Shown here: positions 37,501-51,653 of the stretch, one piece after another | How the letters are laid out: every line of letters starts with the position of its first letter | Numbering within the stretch: position 1 is the first letter of the stretch | DNA from: Stramonita haemastoma | Taxonomy: Eukaryota; Mollusca; Gastropoda; Neogastropoda; Muricidae | NCBI GenBank assembly: GCA_030674155.1 | Contig: CM060317.1 | Coordinates: forward strand, 82,862,118 to 82,926,117 | Direction of reading: 5' to 3' | DNA length: 64,000 bases | Made by a program: the position numbers and the translations under genes | Notes under the pieces: model-generated | Databases searched by the model: none | Seen by the model: the letters and a program-made list of their open reading frames with translations, nothing else | Told to the model about the DNA's origin: nothing

Positions 37501-40500
37501 TGAAGGATCCAGGGGTAGCAGACATTTTTCTGGCAAGGATAGGTGGGAAGTTTGCAGCACTCACTCTGATAGACCCAGATGATACAGAGGATGGTTTCAA
37601 CACAGCAGTGACTGAAACTGCAAGCAAACTTCTTGGCAAAAATCGAACAGTCAAACTTTGGGTCACACCTAACATCCTACAACTATGTGATAAACGTAGA
37701 GAGAAAAATGAAATGGAGGAAAGAGCAGGACAATATAGGGCACTCAACAAAAGGATTAGGAGGTTCAAGACAGAAGCAAAGGAGAAATGGATTGGTGAAC
37801 AGGGCATTGAAGAAAATAACAAGAAAAACAACAGCAAGAAAGCATATCAACTGATGAAAGACCCGACTCACAAATTGGGGAAGAAGCTCAACAATCCAAG
37901 ACAAAAATGGGAAGTGCCTCACTGATGACTAGGATATCCTGAACAGATGGACAGAATACTGCTTCAACCTGTGTAACTACAAAACTACAGGAGATCCAGA
38001 AGTCCTCAATGTCCACACAAGCACAGACAGCCACCTTATCCTCCAAGAAGTGGAAACAGCAGTCAGATTGTTGGAAAAGGGAATGTCAGCAAGGGCTGAC
38101 AACATTCCAGCTGAGTTGGTTCAAGCTGGAGGGGAAGCCATGATTAATGCTCTACTAAAAATCTGCTGCAAGATCTGGCAGACAGAAAAATGGCCAACAC
38201 CATGGACGCAATCACTCGTTGTCACACTCCCCAAGAAAGGAAATCTTCAGCAGTTCCAGAATTGCCTCGCAATCTGCCTCATACGCTACCCAAGCAAGGT
38301 CATGTTGGAGATTATACTGAACAGACTGAAGCCACAAGCAAAAATCATTACTGAGGAATGAGCAGGGCGTAGCACAACTGAACAGATATTTTACCTCAGA
38401 ATACTCTCGAGTGGTATCTTCGTCTACAAGACCTCTACCACATATTGATTTTAAGAAGGCATTCAACAGGGTGTGGCATGCAGCTTTGTGGGCAACCATG
38501 AATTTGTTCAGCATCAATACAAACCTGATCAGTCATCAAAGAGCTGTATAAAAAAAGCCGCCAGTGCAGTGTACTAAAGCAGTAACATTGGAGAGTGGTT
38601 TTGAACAACAGTTGGAGTAAGGCCGGGCTGTCTAGTCTTGCCCGGTCTTTTCAACATCTTCCATGAGAGAATCATGGCTGATGCACTGGAACACCATAAA
38701 GGATCATTTAGCATTGGTGGCAGAACAATCACAAACCTCCACTTCACAGATGACATTGATGGACTAGCTGGATCAGAACAGGAGCTTGCTAACCTAACAG
38801 AGCACCTGAACAAGGCCTCTAAAACATACGGCATGGAAATCTGTACAGAGAATAACAAACTGATGACCAATAATGCCAAGGGCATCAGCACTGATATTGG
38901 GGTCAATGGCCAGAAACTGGAAACAGTTCAAAGCTTCAAGTACTTGAGTCATTGTATCGGACAAGGGGTCCAAGCCAGAGATAGTATGCAGGATTGCACA
39001 GACAATAACAGCACTGTCAAAACTGAAACCATCTGGAAAGATGAAAAAAAGATCAGACAAATGCGCTCCCTTGTAACCATATTTTTGTATGCTTGTGAAT
39101 CGTGGACCCTGACTGCTGATTTGGAGAGAAGTATACAAGCGGTAGAGATGAGATGCTTCTGGAGACTCCTTGGCATCTCCTACAGATACCACATAAGCAA
39201 CAAAGACTTGCATAACAGTGTCGGGATGTTCAGGATATTAGGCACAAGCATTTTACCGCGGACTCCCTAAAGATCCTCTTTCGGGATGTTCCGCCAGACA
39301 CCCATTTTTAACTTACTGAGAGAATCAGGCTTTTTTCGTCTGATATGAGCGAAAGCGGTATGGTTGGTCTCTAAGGACAAGGTTGTTTTAAGGAACCCGG
39401 TTTTGGTTTTATCTCGTTTTAAGTGTGATCGATGTGGGTTTTCCCACGATGTGGGGGCCGTCCTGGGCTGACCCTTATGGTCGACCGGGACGTTGATACA
39501 GGCAAGGACTGTTAAGTTGGTTTTATACCTCGTTTTAAACTGTATATAGTTGCACACTTTTAATAAGAGTTTTAAAATGTGACGAGGCGATAGCCCTGAT
39601 ATGGCCTATGTGGTCGGCGGGGCTAAAAGCACCATTATTGGATTGGATTGGCATAATAGATTTTTGTAGTGACCAATGGTTTGCTGGATTCTATCATAAA
39701 GAAGCGTAAACTGAAATGGTATGAGCATGTCACAAGATCAAAAGGACTTGCAAAAACAATGCTGCAAGGCACTGTCCAAAGAGGAAGAAAAAGAGGCAGA
39801 CCAAGGAAGGGATGGGAGGACAACATCGGCGAATGGACAGGCCTAGAACTAAAAAAAAATTTTGAGAAAAGCAGAAGTGAGAGGAATGGAGGGAGAAACT
39901 AGTCAAGTCTTTAGGGGTGCCCCCACGGTCGCCAGACTAAGAGATATATCGCGGTAACACATCGCGGTTCACCCACTTTTGGTCCAAAATATGAAACATC
40001 TTATGAAGTAAACATAGACATTAGCCATGCACTTGAAAGGCCAGTCCTTGCTAAATCCAATGGTGTATCAAGCTCTATGATTGGTTAAATGCACTTTGAT
40101 TGCCAACGAATCAAAGTGAGGGTGTCATCAAACCATGAGAGGCAAAACAAAAATGGCGCAACATAGAAAAGAAGAATGCCAACAGTCAAATACAGGATTT
40201 TGTCACGGAATTACAGGACAAACTTGGCAAGTTAATGCTCGAAATATCAAGCTAAGACCTATATTGAATGATTCCATATAGGCCTATTCATTTCATGATC
40301 TGGTGAAGTTCAACTGTTACATCCAGTTTGAAGCGATCGTTATTTCAAATTGGCACCAGGTATTGGCAAATCTATCATTAATTTAGTGATCTTAGAGCCG
40401 TTTTTATTTTTAATTTTGTGATTGAATAGGAAATAACCTTAAAAAGCATTATTGCAAGATAGTTATCAAATGGAAGTTGGCACCACACGCACATGCCAGT

Positions 40501-43215
40501 CAGCAGCACAGATCGAAAGCTGACTTTTGAGACAACACATTGTAGGCCTAGGGCCTAGTTTTTATTACGTTTAGAACTTCAAAATAGAAATAGGCTTTTT
40601 GATTGCCTTCTCAGACTCCTTTTTATAGATGGCAATATAATCGATGAAAGTTTTTTTTATTTATTTTTATTATTTTATTTTATTTTTTTTTTTTTTAATC
40701 GGTGTACAGGTATAACCACCCAAAAAAAAAAAAAATTCAATGAATCAGTAGTTCTTTATTTTACTGGGTCTTTCTTCTTCTTGTAGCTAGTTCACTAATA
40801 AATAAAAATGAAGTTGAATTTCAATCCTCTGTTGGGTTTCTTTTTATTTTACTAGCATGAGCGTCTAACACAGTTTTGTATTTTTGTTGTCATACCATGG
40901 CATGTAAATGCAAACAACTCGGAGCACAGAAGTCGTTAAAGTTTATTTTTTCAAAATTTTGTAAGCCCATTCTTTAGGTTGTTCCCAAGACCTGGCCTGC
41001 GAATTGTATCAATTTTGTTTATGTGTTTTACAATGGTGTTAGTGTGTGAATTTTCTAAGACACCTTGCTACATTTAAAAAAAAAAAAAAAAAAAAAAATG
41101 CACAGATCAGTGTGACCAGACAGGTACAGTGTACATCCAAGCAAACATTCATTGACAAATGTCTATCACAATGATTAAATTTTGGCAATAACGTAATATT
41201 GATATTATGAACATATTCATTAAATGTCATCTATTTTTTAAACACAAATTATTGATCACATGGTCTAGATCTAGTAGACAGTAACAATACTACATATATC
41301 TTATAGTAAGTGATTACTCAAAACATCACACCATAACAGCTCTCTAGTCTGTCTCTTCATTTCATATTAATTGAATATGGATGTAAAACATACATTTATG
41401 TATGTGTATTCTCTCACATACACAACACACACACGCTCACAAATTGTCACGGTATCACACAATGGTTGAAGAAGAAATGCAGAGAGTGAAAATTGAACGT
41501 GTAAAAATGTAAAATATTTTTTAATACAGCATGGGCAAATTCATAAAAGAATAAGACTAGAATGTAAAGTATTTTTGTTTTAAAACTTTTCTTTTGAGGA
41601 ATACAAACCAAAAACTTGTGACTTTCTGTAATCACAAGTCGCATATGAAGAGTATAGATTAAATTTTAATGGCAATAAAGATAACAGAATATGGAGCAAT
41701 TTTTATCTAGCACTGCAAATCTGAGTGTGCAGACTTGTCAAATTCTCAGTTTTCATTTTATAGAGGCAGGATAAAATTCTCATAAGCTGAGAGAAAAGCT
41801 TCAGCCTTGCAAAGACAGCTGGAAGAGAGATAAGCCAAAATTTACAGAGTAAATTGTTAAAAAAAAAAAAAAAAAACTTAAAGAAAAAAGGTTCCGACAT
41901 CCTTCTGAGCCACTAGTACTTATTTTCTCCCTAACTTTGCTGAACTGGCATCAATTTTTGGTTCATGATGCCATTACTTCCCCCCCCCCCCCCCCCACAA
42001 GGCATTCACTGTCTTCATATTGTCAAACTCTTTGATTTTATACTGCAACTCCTGAAAATAAGAACTAAACAGGTGTAGGAAACTAAAGCACATTTTTTAA
42101 GTTGGAAATGGTTGTCAGAAATATATATTGGATAATATGATTTGACAGAGCAGTGTAAAACAGATTGTGGCAAAATTCTATTCAAATCTGCCAGTTACTT
42201 TGGGAAGAATGTCCATTTTTGTTCGAACGACTCTACTTGTCGCCAAAAGTTCTTGTTTCAGAAAAAAAAATCCCACATAGAAAATCTGGTGAAAATAGGA
42301 AAGAAAGACTTCCATTTTGTAGAATATAGTTATTAAGACTACATGTGAACTTTGAAGACAGTTCATTGAATAGTTTCAAAGCTATGACCATTTTTCATAT
42401 GGCAGGTCAGTATACTCCCTTTTTTCCACAATCGGATGTATTTTGGATATTGAAATAATTTATTTTGGCTGCCGGTACCTTGTTAAACATTCTAGTGACA
42501 CATGCCAGGGGTAGCCGCCGCTGTAGCCTAGTGGTTAGGGCGTTGGACTCGTTATCTAAAGGTTGCGGGTTCGATCCCAGCTTTCGGCTATGGCGTTGTG
42601 CCCTTGGAAAAGGCACTTTACGGCTATTTTCTCACCCCACCCAGGTGTAAAAGGGGGTACCAACCTTGTGTTGGGGGTTAACCCTGCGATAGACTGGCGT
42701 CCTATCCAGTGGGGGGGTCTATGACTCTCAGTGGCTTAACGCCACAGAAACCGGGATAAGCACCGGCCTGATGAGCCTTATGGCTCGGGACAGACTTTAA
42801 CTAACATACATGCCAGGGGTATTTTGTAAATGGTCATGAGATAAAAATGCTTTTCTAATCGTGTGAGTGGAGTTGCACAGAGTAACGCACGTGTGCATTG
42901 TATTGCCATTTATTTTGGTTGGCGCCGTAGAATAAGTACTATTTTATCCATTTGTCCTCTGGTCAAGGCACTGGACATGACCATATTGAGACATGCTGGT
43001 TGATTAGTATTGCATCACTTTCTTGTCTGTTTGTGTCGATGTATTTGTGTGTGTCCCTAATTCTAGCTGCCATCTAATTCTAGCTCCTATGACAACTTAA
43101 TGCCACAAAATATGACTAAACCATCTTCTGGTTTTGGGGGGGTTTGTTTTGCCTGGGGGAAATCTAATCAAAATGTCCAGCAATCAGTTCTGTTAGTCTT
43201 TGCTACCAGACCTTA

Positions 43216-43247
<32 letters not shown>

Positions 43248-43350
43248 TTTTTTGGTGTTCACTGTACAGGTTCAAACTAGATTAAAAAATTTTTTTTTTT
43301 AAAACGACAAAGTCCGTCTTGTAATATCTTCTGTAATATCGTCTGTCTCT

Positions 43351-43442
<92 letters not shown>

Positions 43443-46400
43443 TTTTAACCCCGGTTAACATTGCTTTGTGTGACTATTTTACTCAAACCAGACTTCTTTC
43501 AATAGCCCATCATTTTCATAGCAACTAAAATAAAGAATTGCTCAGTGATCACTTTCTCTTCTATTTAGATATTCAGTCATCATATTGAAGTAAAGGAGGG
43601 TGAAAAAGTATTGAAGTAAAGGAGGGTGAAAATGTATGCCAACTTTCAGCTTTAAAAGGAATAGACTGACAAAAAAGATCGTGGTGCCTGTAGTTGGCCA
43701 GTATGATGCATCCTGTCAGATGTAGAACTAATGATTTCAGAGGAGTACTAGTCATTGTCGGCCATTTTTAGATTGGACTTTTTTTTTGTCAATGTGTGCA
43801 AGATGGCCTAACTTGATTTTAAAAGTCATGGAAACTTTGTTGAACACTTATAAGGACTTCAGAATGCCTACAGGCCCTATGCAACAAGGCTCGCGCAGAT
43901 GCCTGGCATATGTCCATTTATTTGTCTTTGAACACTCAGGCAGCAACTATTTTGTCTGTCATAAAATTATGAGCAAAGATGTGTTGAGCACTCAATTTAT
44001 GTAGACCAAATATCTTAAGCATAAAGTCGTGTTTATTGTGCTTCCTTGTGTTTCAGTGAAAAAGGCAATGAAGCACCTGTAAAGAAAGAAAACACTGGAT
44101 TTACTGCTGTTGAAATATGCCACTGTTTTTCTAGAATAGAATTAATTTGTGACCCTCAGGTTTAGTGGAGCCGTGCAAGTGCAAATTTTATGCAGGATAG
44201 ACTTTGAACCTGCCCAAGAGGAAGTTTATGGCTTAGGACAAAGCAATTTTCTTTTGGTTTGATCATACTGTCGATGATGTGGCACATGTTAAATGGTTTC
44301 TCTTTTTTTTATGAAGGCAGAAACTGAGATGGACTAGAGGAATGCAGATTAGAAAGCAATAATGGCAATCGTCCTCATCCTTTTCTGCCCAAGTTGCTTG
44401 GGCACTGTACAAAAAGTGGCCTCTTAGCAAGTGATTTTACCATCAGTCTATTTTAGAGCCTTTCAAGGCAGCAAGAATAAACCTTTTTTTGTTGTTGTTT
44501 TTTTTGTTAAAAAAAAGTCGGTCTGTCAGTAAATGCTTCATTTTCTTTTACATAATGTCACACAGATTGCTTAATTTTCACTTGCACTCTGCTTTCAACT
44601 CAAATAAATTTTTGGTGGAAAATAGCAACAGCCATAGCAAGTGACATTGTTTCTTTGTGGGTCTTTATTAACAAGTTGAGTTCAAGATTGTACAGGAGAG
44701 ATCTTTTCCTCATCAGTATCAGCTTGTTAGGAAATTTGTGTGTCTGTGGGCTATAATTCAAAAGTATTATGTTGTGTTCTGCTTGTTATTCTCGGCTTTT
44801 AAAAAAAATCAATGGTAATATTTTGCAGATGGAAGGGAAGTCTGTATATGATTTTTCACGTTCCAAGGTAGAAGATTTTGTTTGTTTTTATAAGTGCACT
44901 AATCGGATTAGCATGCTAATAAACCTTTGTTGAAGTGGATTTGTTCTGATGTTTTCTCAAACTTTATTGTTCACTTGTTCTTTGTTTCAGTTTTGTTCCA
45001 GTGATTCGGATTTATCCTTTTGCTTTTGAAACCCCCAGGCACTGTAATTGTCTACCCACACCCTTAAACTGGATTTGTTTCCCATGTTGTTTTAAGGACT
45101 TTAGGTTATGTTTGTACTTTGTGTTGAAAGTTGTATACATGTATACATAAGAAAGATGGTAAAGGATGGCATGTGAATAAGTGAATGCCAATACCTCATC
45201 ACACAGCAGTCTTTAGCATATGACAAAGTTCAATCGTTTTTTGTGTGTGTGTTTATTCTAACCTTGTTAGATAGCAGTCTGAAGTTGAAGCATGAACATG
45301 ATTTGTTAGCACCTCCAAACTTTATTTAAAGCAAAAGATACTTTGCTTTGTATTTTGTATTTTTGAAGAAAAAAAAAAGTTTTTTTTAAACCTATCAAGC
45401 CACTTGACTCTGATCTCTGCACTCATATTGTAAGTTGGGGAAAAAACTTTTAAACGATATTTATTAAATGTTCATTAGCTGTCTGTCCCATCTCCCACTA
45501 AGAATTTCAGCTACTAAATGAACAGTTCTTTTTGCTATCATATTCATGAATAATTGCACAAGCATGGTCACATTTGACTTTAGTTTGTGCGTCTGGGAAC
45601 AAAATACCTAATTCTGATAAATGCTAGATTTATCATAGTGTAGTCCAAAGAAGATGGGGACAAGAACCCCCACCCCCACCCACCCCCAAAAAATGAATTA
45701 CAGGCCATTATGTGACAGAAAACGGGAAATTTGACATTTTTCAATTTCCTTATTTGAGAAAGGGTACAGTGATTTCTAGCACTTCCGTCTACTTATACAG
45801 CTAAACAAAATGAGCTCATTCTTGGGTATCAGATTTCTGTGGGTTGTGACATGAGAATTCAGTATGTTCAAACAAACAGAAAACAGTTTAAAGAGTCGAT
45901 ATGTTTTTATTCATTGCCTGAACAATTTTATTGGAAACTCCATCCATAGGAATGAGGGGCCGGAGCTCCTGAATGGAGGGGGGGCTTCCAAGATCCCTGC
46001 CTTTGGTTCTTTTAAATGTTCAATTCCCGTTTATATGTGCAAAGTCTTCTCCAGATCATTAAGGAGGGAGAAAGTACTTAAAAACATTAGGCAAGAGTCT
46101 GGGTACTTTTATAATCTAGGCAGGCATAGACAACACAAAATAATCAGTATCAAAGTAATCTGTTTTTAAGAAAATGCAAAGTATTGTTTACTTTACCATC
46201 ATTTGGTAACCCTTTTAATTTCCCTTCCCTGATATAATGGGATGGTTCCAGATCGCCATGGATGGTTCATTTTCTAACGTAGGTGCAGTGGGCTTCATCC
46301 TTTAAGCTACTCTTTGCTGCTAGAGTGAAATATGGCCAGTAAATTTTTCACCTCTGGGTATTTTCAGCAAAAAGCAGAATTTTTTTTGCCATGACTGTGA

Positions 46401-47321
46401 CCTTGCTTGTGCAAACCAGGATAGATTCAGTAAGTATTATGCATAAATGTAGCACAAGCACAAATACTTGGTGATGCTTGCTGTAAAAAGTTATGCAGCA
46501 ATTGTTATTGCCAGTCAACATGCACATTTGAATAAACCTGTGTCTGGCAGTTTTAAATATTTACTCCAACATTTACACTATTTTGGACTGAAGTCCCTTT
46601 AAAGTGAGAAAATGTGACAAAAATGTGTAGACAGAAAATTGTTTGCCAACAAATTTTACATTACATTCAAATCCTGCAGTGAACTTGGGAAAGCTTCCAC
46701 TGATTGGATCCAACAAGTGGTGCAAAACCAGTCTTCAGTTACTAAGTGAATGATTTAAAGTATGGTTAGTTTGGCTTAACAGTCCACTGTCGCTGCATGT
46801 GGCTTGTATATATTTTTTTTCTCTCCATAATTGTTTTCCCCAGAAATTTGACAGGTATGGTTTTTACAACAGTGTGGCTAGTAAACTAGAAAATATACTT
46901 GTCTGGGTAAGTTTGTGTATTTGTAATGCCATTTTCATGTCTAGGAATTGAGGAAAGATACATGTGTCCTGTCATTTTAAAGATTTTATCTATCTGTCAT
47001 TTTAGATTCCAGCATCCCACCTGGAACAGTTCTTTTCACAAATGGAGTTCCATATACATACCAGAATGGAATGGCGATATTCCAGTCTCCAGAGGGAAGT
47101 TACCCAGTGCCTCAGCCACAGGTAAATTGATTTTAATCATGCTGCTGTGCTTGATGTTAGTGAGAGCAAATCTACCCCCCAACCCCCTCTCTGAAAATCA
47201 CACGCGTGCATACACTTTTTAATCACTTTATACAGAGCTTTATACCGAGTTTGCTCCTTGACACTCCTTGAATCCCCTTGAAATTAGCAACCTGTGATAA
47301 AAACCTCGAAAAGTTAGACAA

Positions 47322-47366
<45 letters not shown>

Positions 47367-48556
47367 TATTATTATTTTTATTTTTTTAACATTTGAATTT
47401 TTTTTATTTATTATTTTTTTTTTTTTTTTTTTTTAAACATTTGAAGACTGCTTATTTTTATGACCTTTGACCCCTGTTGCGAAAAATAGAAACCGCCTTT
47501 TCAGCATTCTCAAAGAACAAAAAATCCATGATATTGCATTCATGTTTAAAAGTTTATTAGACAAAATAATAAATTTTCTTTCATTTAAAACAAATTCCAC
47601 TCAAAAGTCTCAACAATTACATGCTGAGGCACTCGGAAAATGTACATAACCGAATTTTAAAAATCTTCAGTTTTACTCAAAACGGGGATCTGTGATTCAA
47701 CAGCCTTCTATTTTCAAAGAGAACACTAAAGTTTGCATACTAAACATTATATTAACATTGCAAGAAAATGAAATAATAAAAACATCACAAACTTCATGAA
47801 TATCAGGGCTGTCACTGACTTTATATCCAGGGTACAGATTAATCCGTATCATGCAGTTATGTCCTGTAGATATGGTACAGATTTATCATATCACAGTGGT
47901 GGTTTTAGCTTTTGCCCTTTTATTGTTTTGGTCTCATTTGGTCATTTTAGTTTGTTGACTTAGCTGCTATGTTGGCCATACATCATTCACAGCTGATCTG
48001 CATATAAATTGTGTTTGTGTCGCATGCTTGTAGAATGGCTTTGCTACAACTTTCATTGTTCAAGAAGCAACAGCACTTTAATAAGTAGTCACATTGCCAA
48101 TGAAGACCGTGTTTTGATAGCAATTGTGAGAAATTTAGCCTCGCGATACTCTGTTTCACTTAAAGTGAGATGACCTGTTTTTTGGGGGGTGGGGGCATGG
48201 CTCCAGTCAATGCTGACCGTTTACATAAAAATAAACCACAATCCACAAAGTGAGGTACCAACACCCTGTACATATATATAGTGTAGAAAAGCGCAGGAAC
48301 TTGACATAGGGAAAAATATCTGCATATATTCCATGATGGTTGTGATGGTGCCGTGTGTAGTTAAGTGGTTCATTCAGATATGACATTGGATGCTATGCTG
48401 GGATAAATTTATTTGTGATTCTTGCCTGATATGTTTTGTTATGGTGTTGTATTTGTTACATGCATTGTGTAAGAATCATAAGTACAGCAATCTGGTCACC
48501 ACGTATATTTAGAGTAGTTATATAATTTCAGACCATTTAAAGCATTATAGACTTCA

Positions 48557-48613
<57 letters not shown>

Positions 48614-51603
48614 AGACACGTTATTCATCCACTCAGTGCTTCATAAGAAATGGGCTTTAAACAAAAAAGCTACTACTTTGATGACCCAGTGCACTTTGCA
48701 CTTGGCCATTGTACTATTTTGGGATGTTCCACCAGAGACCATTTTTTAAAATTAACTTCCTGAGAGAATCTGGCTTTTTCCATTGGACACGTAAACAAAA
48801 AATAAATTTTTTCTGTTTTATATCGAGGATAATGGAATAAGCACTCGTGTGCTTTTTTAATTCATTCCCTATGTGTATGCAGTTTTGTAAATCTTGTCAT
48901 CTGTTCCTATGGCACATGATGGCCTGCTCTTATGAAAAGCAGAGCAGGATTTAACGTGTGTGCAAGATGATCTATATATGTTAGCACACGGGGCCTCAGT
49001 TTATAGTCTCATCGGAAGGACTTTTGGGGAGAGTGGAGTCGGTACTGATTTTAACTTGAGGGGAAAAATCCCCTCGACCGGGAATTGAACCCGGGTTGTC
49101 AGATTGCAAGTGCAATGTTCTGACCGCTAGGTTATCCCGTTCCCCCATGAGTGAGAGGACATGAGTGAATGTGGTATAGTTTGTCTCTAAGGACAAGTTT
49201 GATTTAAGGAATCCGGTTTGGGTTTTGTCATTTTAATGTGTGTTGTGGTTTTTCACAATCCTAGGCTGACCCTTATGGTTGACAAGGGCAGCTATACAAG
49301 CAAAGACAGTAAAACTGCCTTGTTACCCCATTTCGATCTGTCTATAGTTGCACAGTTTTAATCCGAGATTTAAATTTGACAAGGTGACAGTCCCGATATG
49401 GTCTGTGTGGTTGGCATTTATGATTGACATTGATAACTGTTGAATGGGCACAACAAAACATATTTTTTATACTTTTCTGATTGCCATTCAGACAAAAAGG
49501 AGAGGACTGTGCTCCTGAGGTTTTATACTAAAGTATATTGCTTGATTACCTTTGCATGCTGCAATTTTTCATAACTTGAAAGGTAGGATATTTTTGCTTT
49601 CCTTCCTTGTTGACCACAATTATTGCATGCACCAATATTGGGTGATAAAAAAAAACCTACATTGGGGGGGGGGGGGGGGGGGGGTAATGAAACTGTAGGA
49701 ACAGGATAGCCTTGCAAAGATAGCCTAGATAGAAATGCCTTGCACTTCTCATTGTTTTAATGAGCTAGCATTGGAGAACAGTTTGAATACCAGTCTTATT
49801 CATCCGAGAATATGCAGAAAACGATTAGATTATTGAGGCAAAACAAAAAAAAGCCTGCAAAGACTTGCAGAAACTCGATTTTGTGGGGTGGGGGTCTTGT
49901 TTCACCAAAATTTTCTGTGTATTCTGATAGAAAAGTTATGTGAAAAATCTCTTTTTTTTTGTCATTGACAGCCAGCATACACCGCTACAGTAATGGTTCC
50001 ACCAGCACAGACTGTGTATATGGCTCCACAGTACTCTCCATATCAGCCTGTAAGTATAAAAATTTAGAGAATGTGTTCATGGTTTCTTGTGAATGCATGG
50101 GTGAGTTTACTGAAGTTTTAAGTGGAATTCTGTATTTGCAGTTTTCTTGCTTTTTTATGTTATTTGAGACGGTGAATCCTTTTGAGAATGACCAAAGTGA
50201 CAACCTTAGATAACCAACTCCTCAAAAACCGTTCAACCCTTCCACTGCTGGATATAATTGTTGTTGCTCACAGAAATTGCACGTAAAATAAATAAATTTT
50301 TTAGCCGCAGCTACCTATGTTCGGTTTTAGGGTTCTTGTATGCTTATGAATAACACTAGATAGGTAAACCTATATATTTTTGGAAAGTAAATACATTGTA
50401 GAATATGATACAAATAACAAAAAGCCATCAGCTAGTATGTAGCTGGAGATGTCCGACAAAGTGTATTGAAAAAACCCGCAGACAGGTAATTCCCCTACAC
50501 TCAACTTGTCATCAGCTATACACCCCCTTGAATGGCAAAGACAGAAAACAAGACTGAACAACAAGACGAAGCCAACATGTGTTTGATACATTGTAGCATC
50601 AATGTAAGAAATCTGCGTCATTCATGATTTACTTTCGTCACTGTGGTATGGAACAATAATCGACTCGGACTCCCTGGTGTTAAAACAATTCTCTATAGAT
50701 CGTTGTCACTCCTATTATCCCTAATTACACAAAAGAAGAGAAGTTCAACATGTGATCGACCCAAACAAATGAAAACGAGGCAGGTTTCCGAAGGCTACCG
50801 ATGGTAGTCAATTTATGTCGAACCTGACCTGTGCAAAGCCACGCTTCCGCAGTTTACCGGAAGGGCACTCTACGGGTTAAATCAAGGCTTGTCTTTCAAA
50901 AGTATTCTCATTAATAATGTGCAGAAAGTTCAAGTGCATGAACAAAATAAACGGAACAATAGCAAAGTCTTCTAAGTGGTAAATATCAATTCGGTGCATT
51001 CACAGTAAGTCACCAGAATTATAATATTGATTGCCAAAGTTTGGGTGAATTTCTGTCCTTCAGACAAAGCAGGGCAAAAAACTATGCATTGAATCCTGTG
51101 TAACAGACAATAGCAGAGCTCAGTGGCTATAATAATGTAGTAGCAACTATTAAAACTGGTTTTGGCCATGTGTGTGATAAATCATATTGCCTTGCAAGAG
51201 AGTGGGGGGGGGGGGGCGGGGATCTGCAAGAGAGAAAAGGTAAAGCCATCTACCAAGAGCAGATTCGTTGGACTCAAGTGCTACAACTGAAAAGACACAA
51301 TTACGCTAACAAGGCCAAATGAAGTTAATTGATTTTGTAAATCAACACGATCAAGACTTGCAACATTGTACCTCTGGTTTCCACATATGAATTTTCATCT
51401 CATGTGCATCCTTCTTTAACAGATGATATTGATCAGAGAATCGTATTTAAAAATTTTATTAAAAGAATAGATTTTTTTATGGGGGGGGGGGGGGGAGTAG
51501 AAATCTAACGTTTATACTGAAAATAATGATTGTATTAACAGACATAATTGTATGGGTGGGGGAGGGGGAGGGGGGGGAGGGGGGTGGGGGGTGGGGGGGG
51601 GGT

Positions 51604-51653
<50 letters not shown>

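Larger units (their letters stand above)
47122..49971 (+). other. boule intron 6
   Basis: 2,850 bp with a T-rich tract at 47327-47434, (AC)n at 48559-48611, a LINE 3' end interrupted by a SINE (48700-49425) and a 21-G run at 49664-49684. Confidence 0.7.

Noticed and set aside
42514..42590. tRNA gene on the plus strand
   Set aside because: It is the head of SINE C, bounded by a target duplication together with a 220-bp body.
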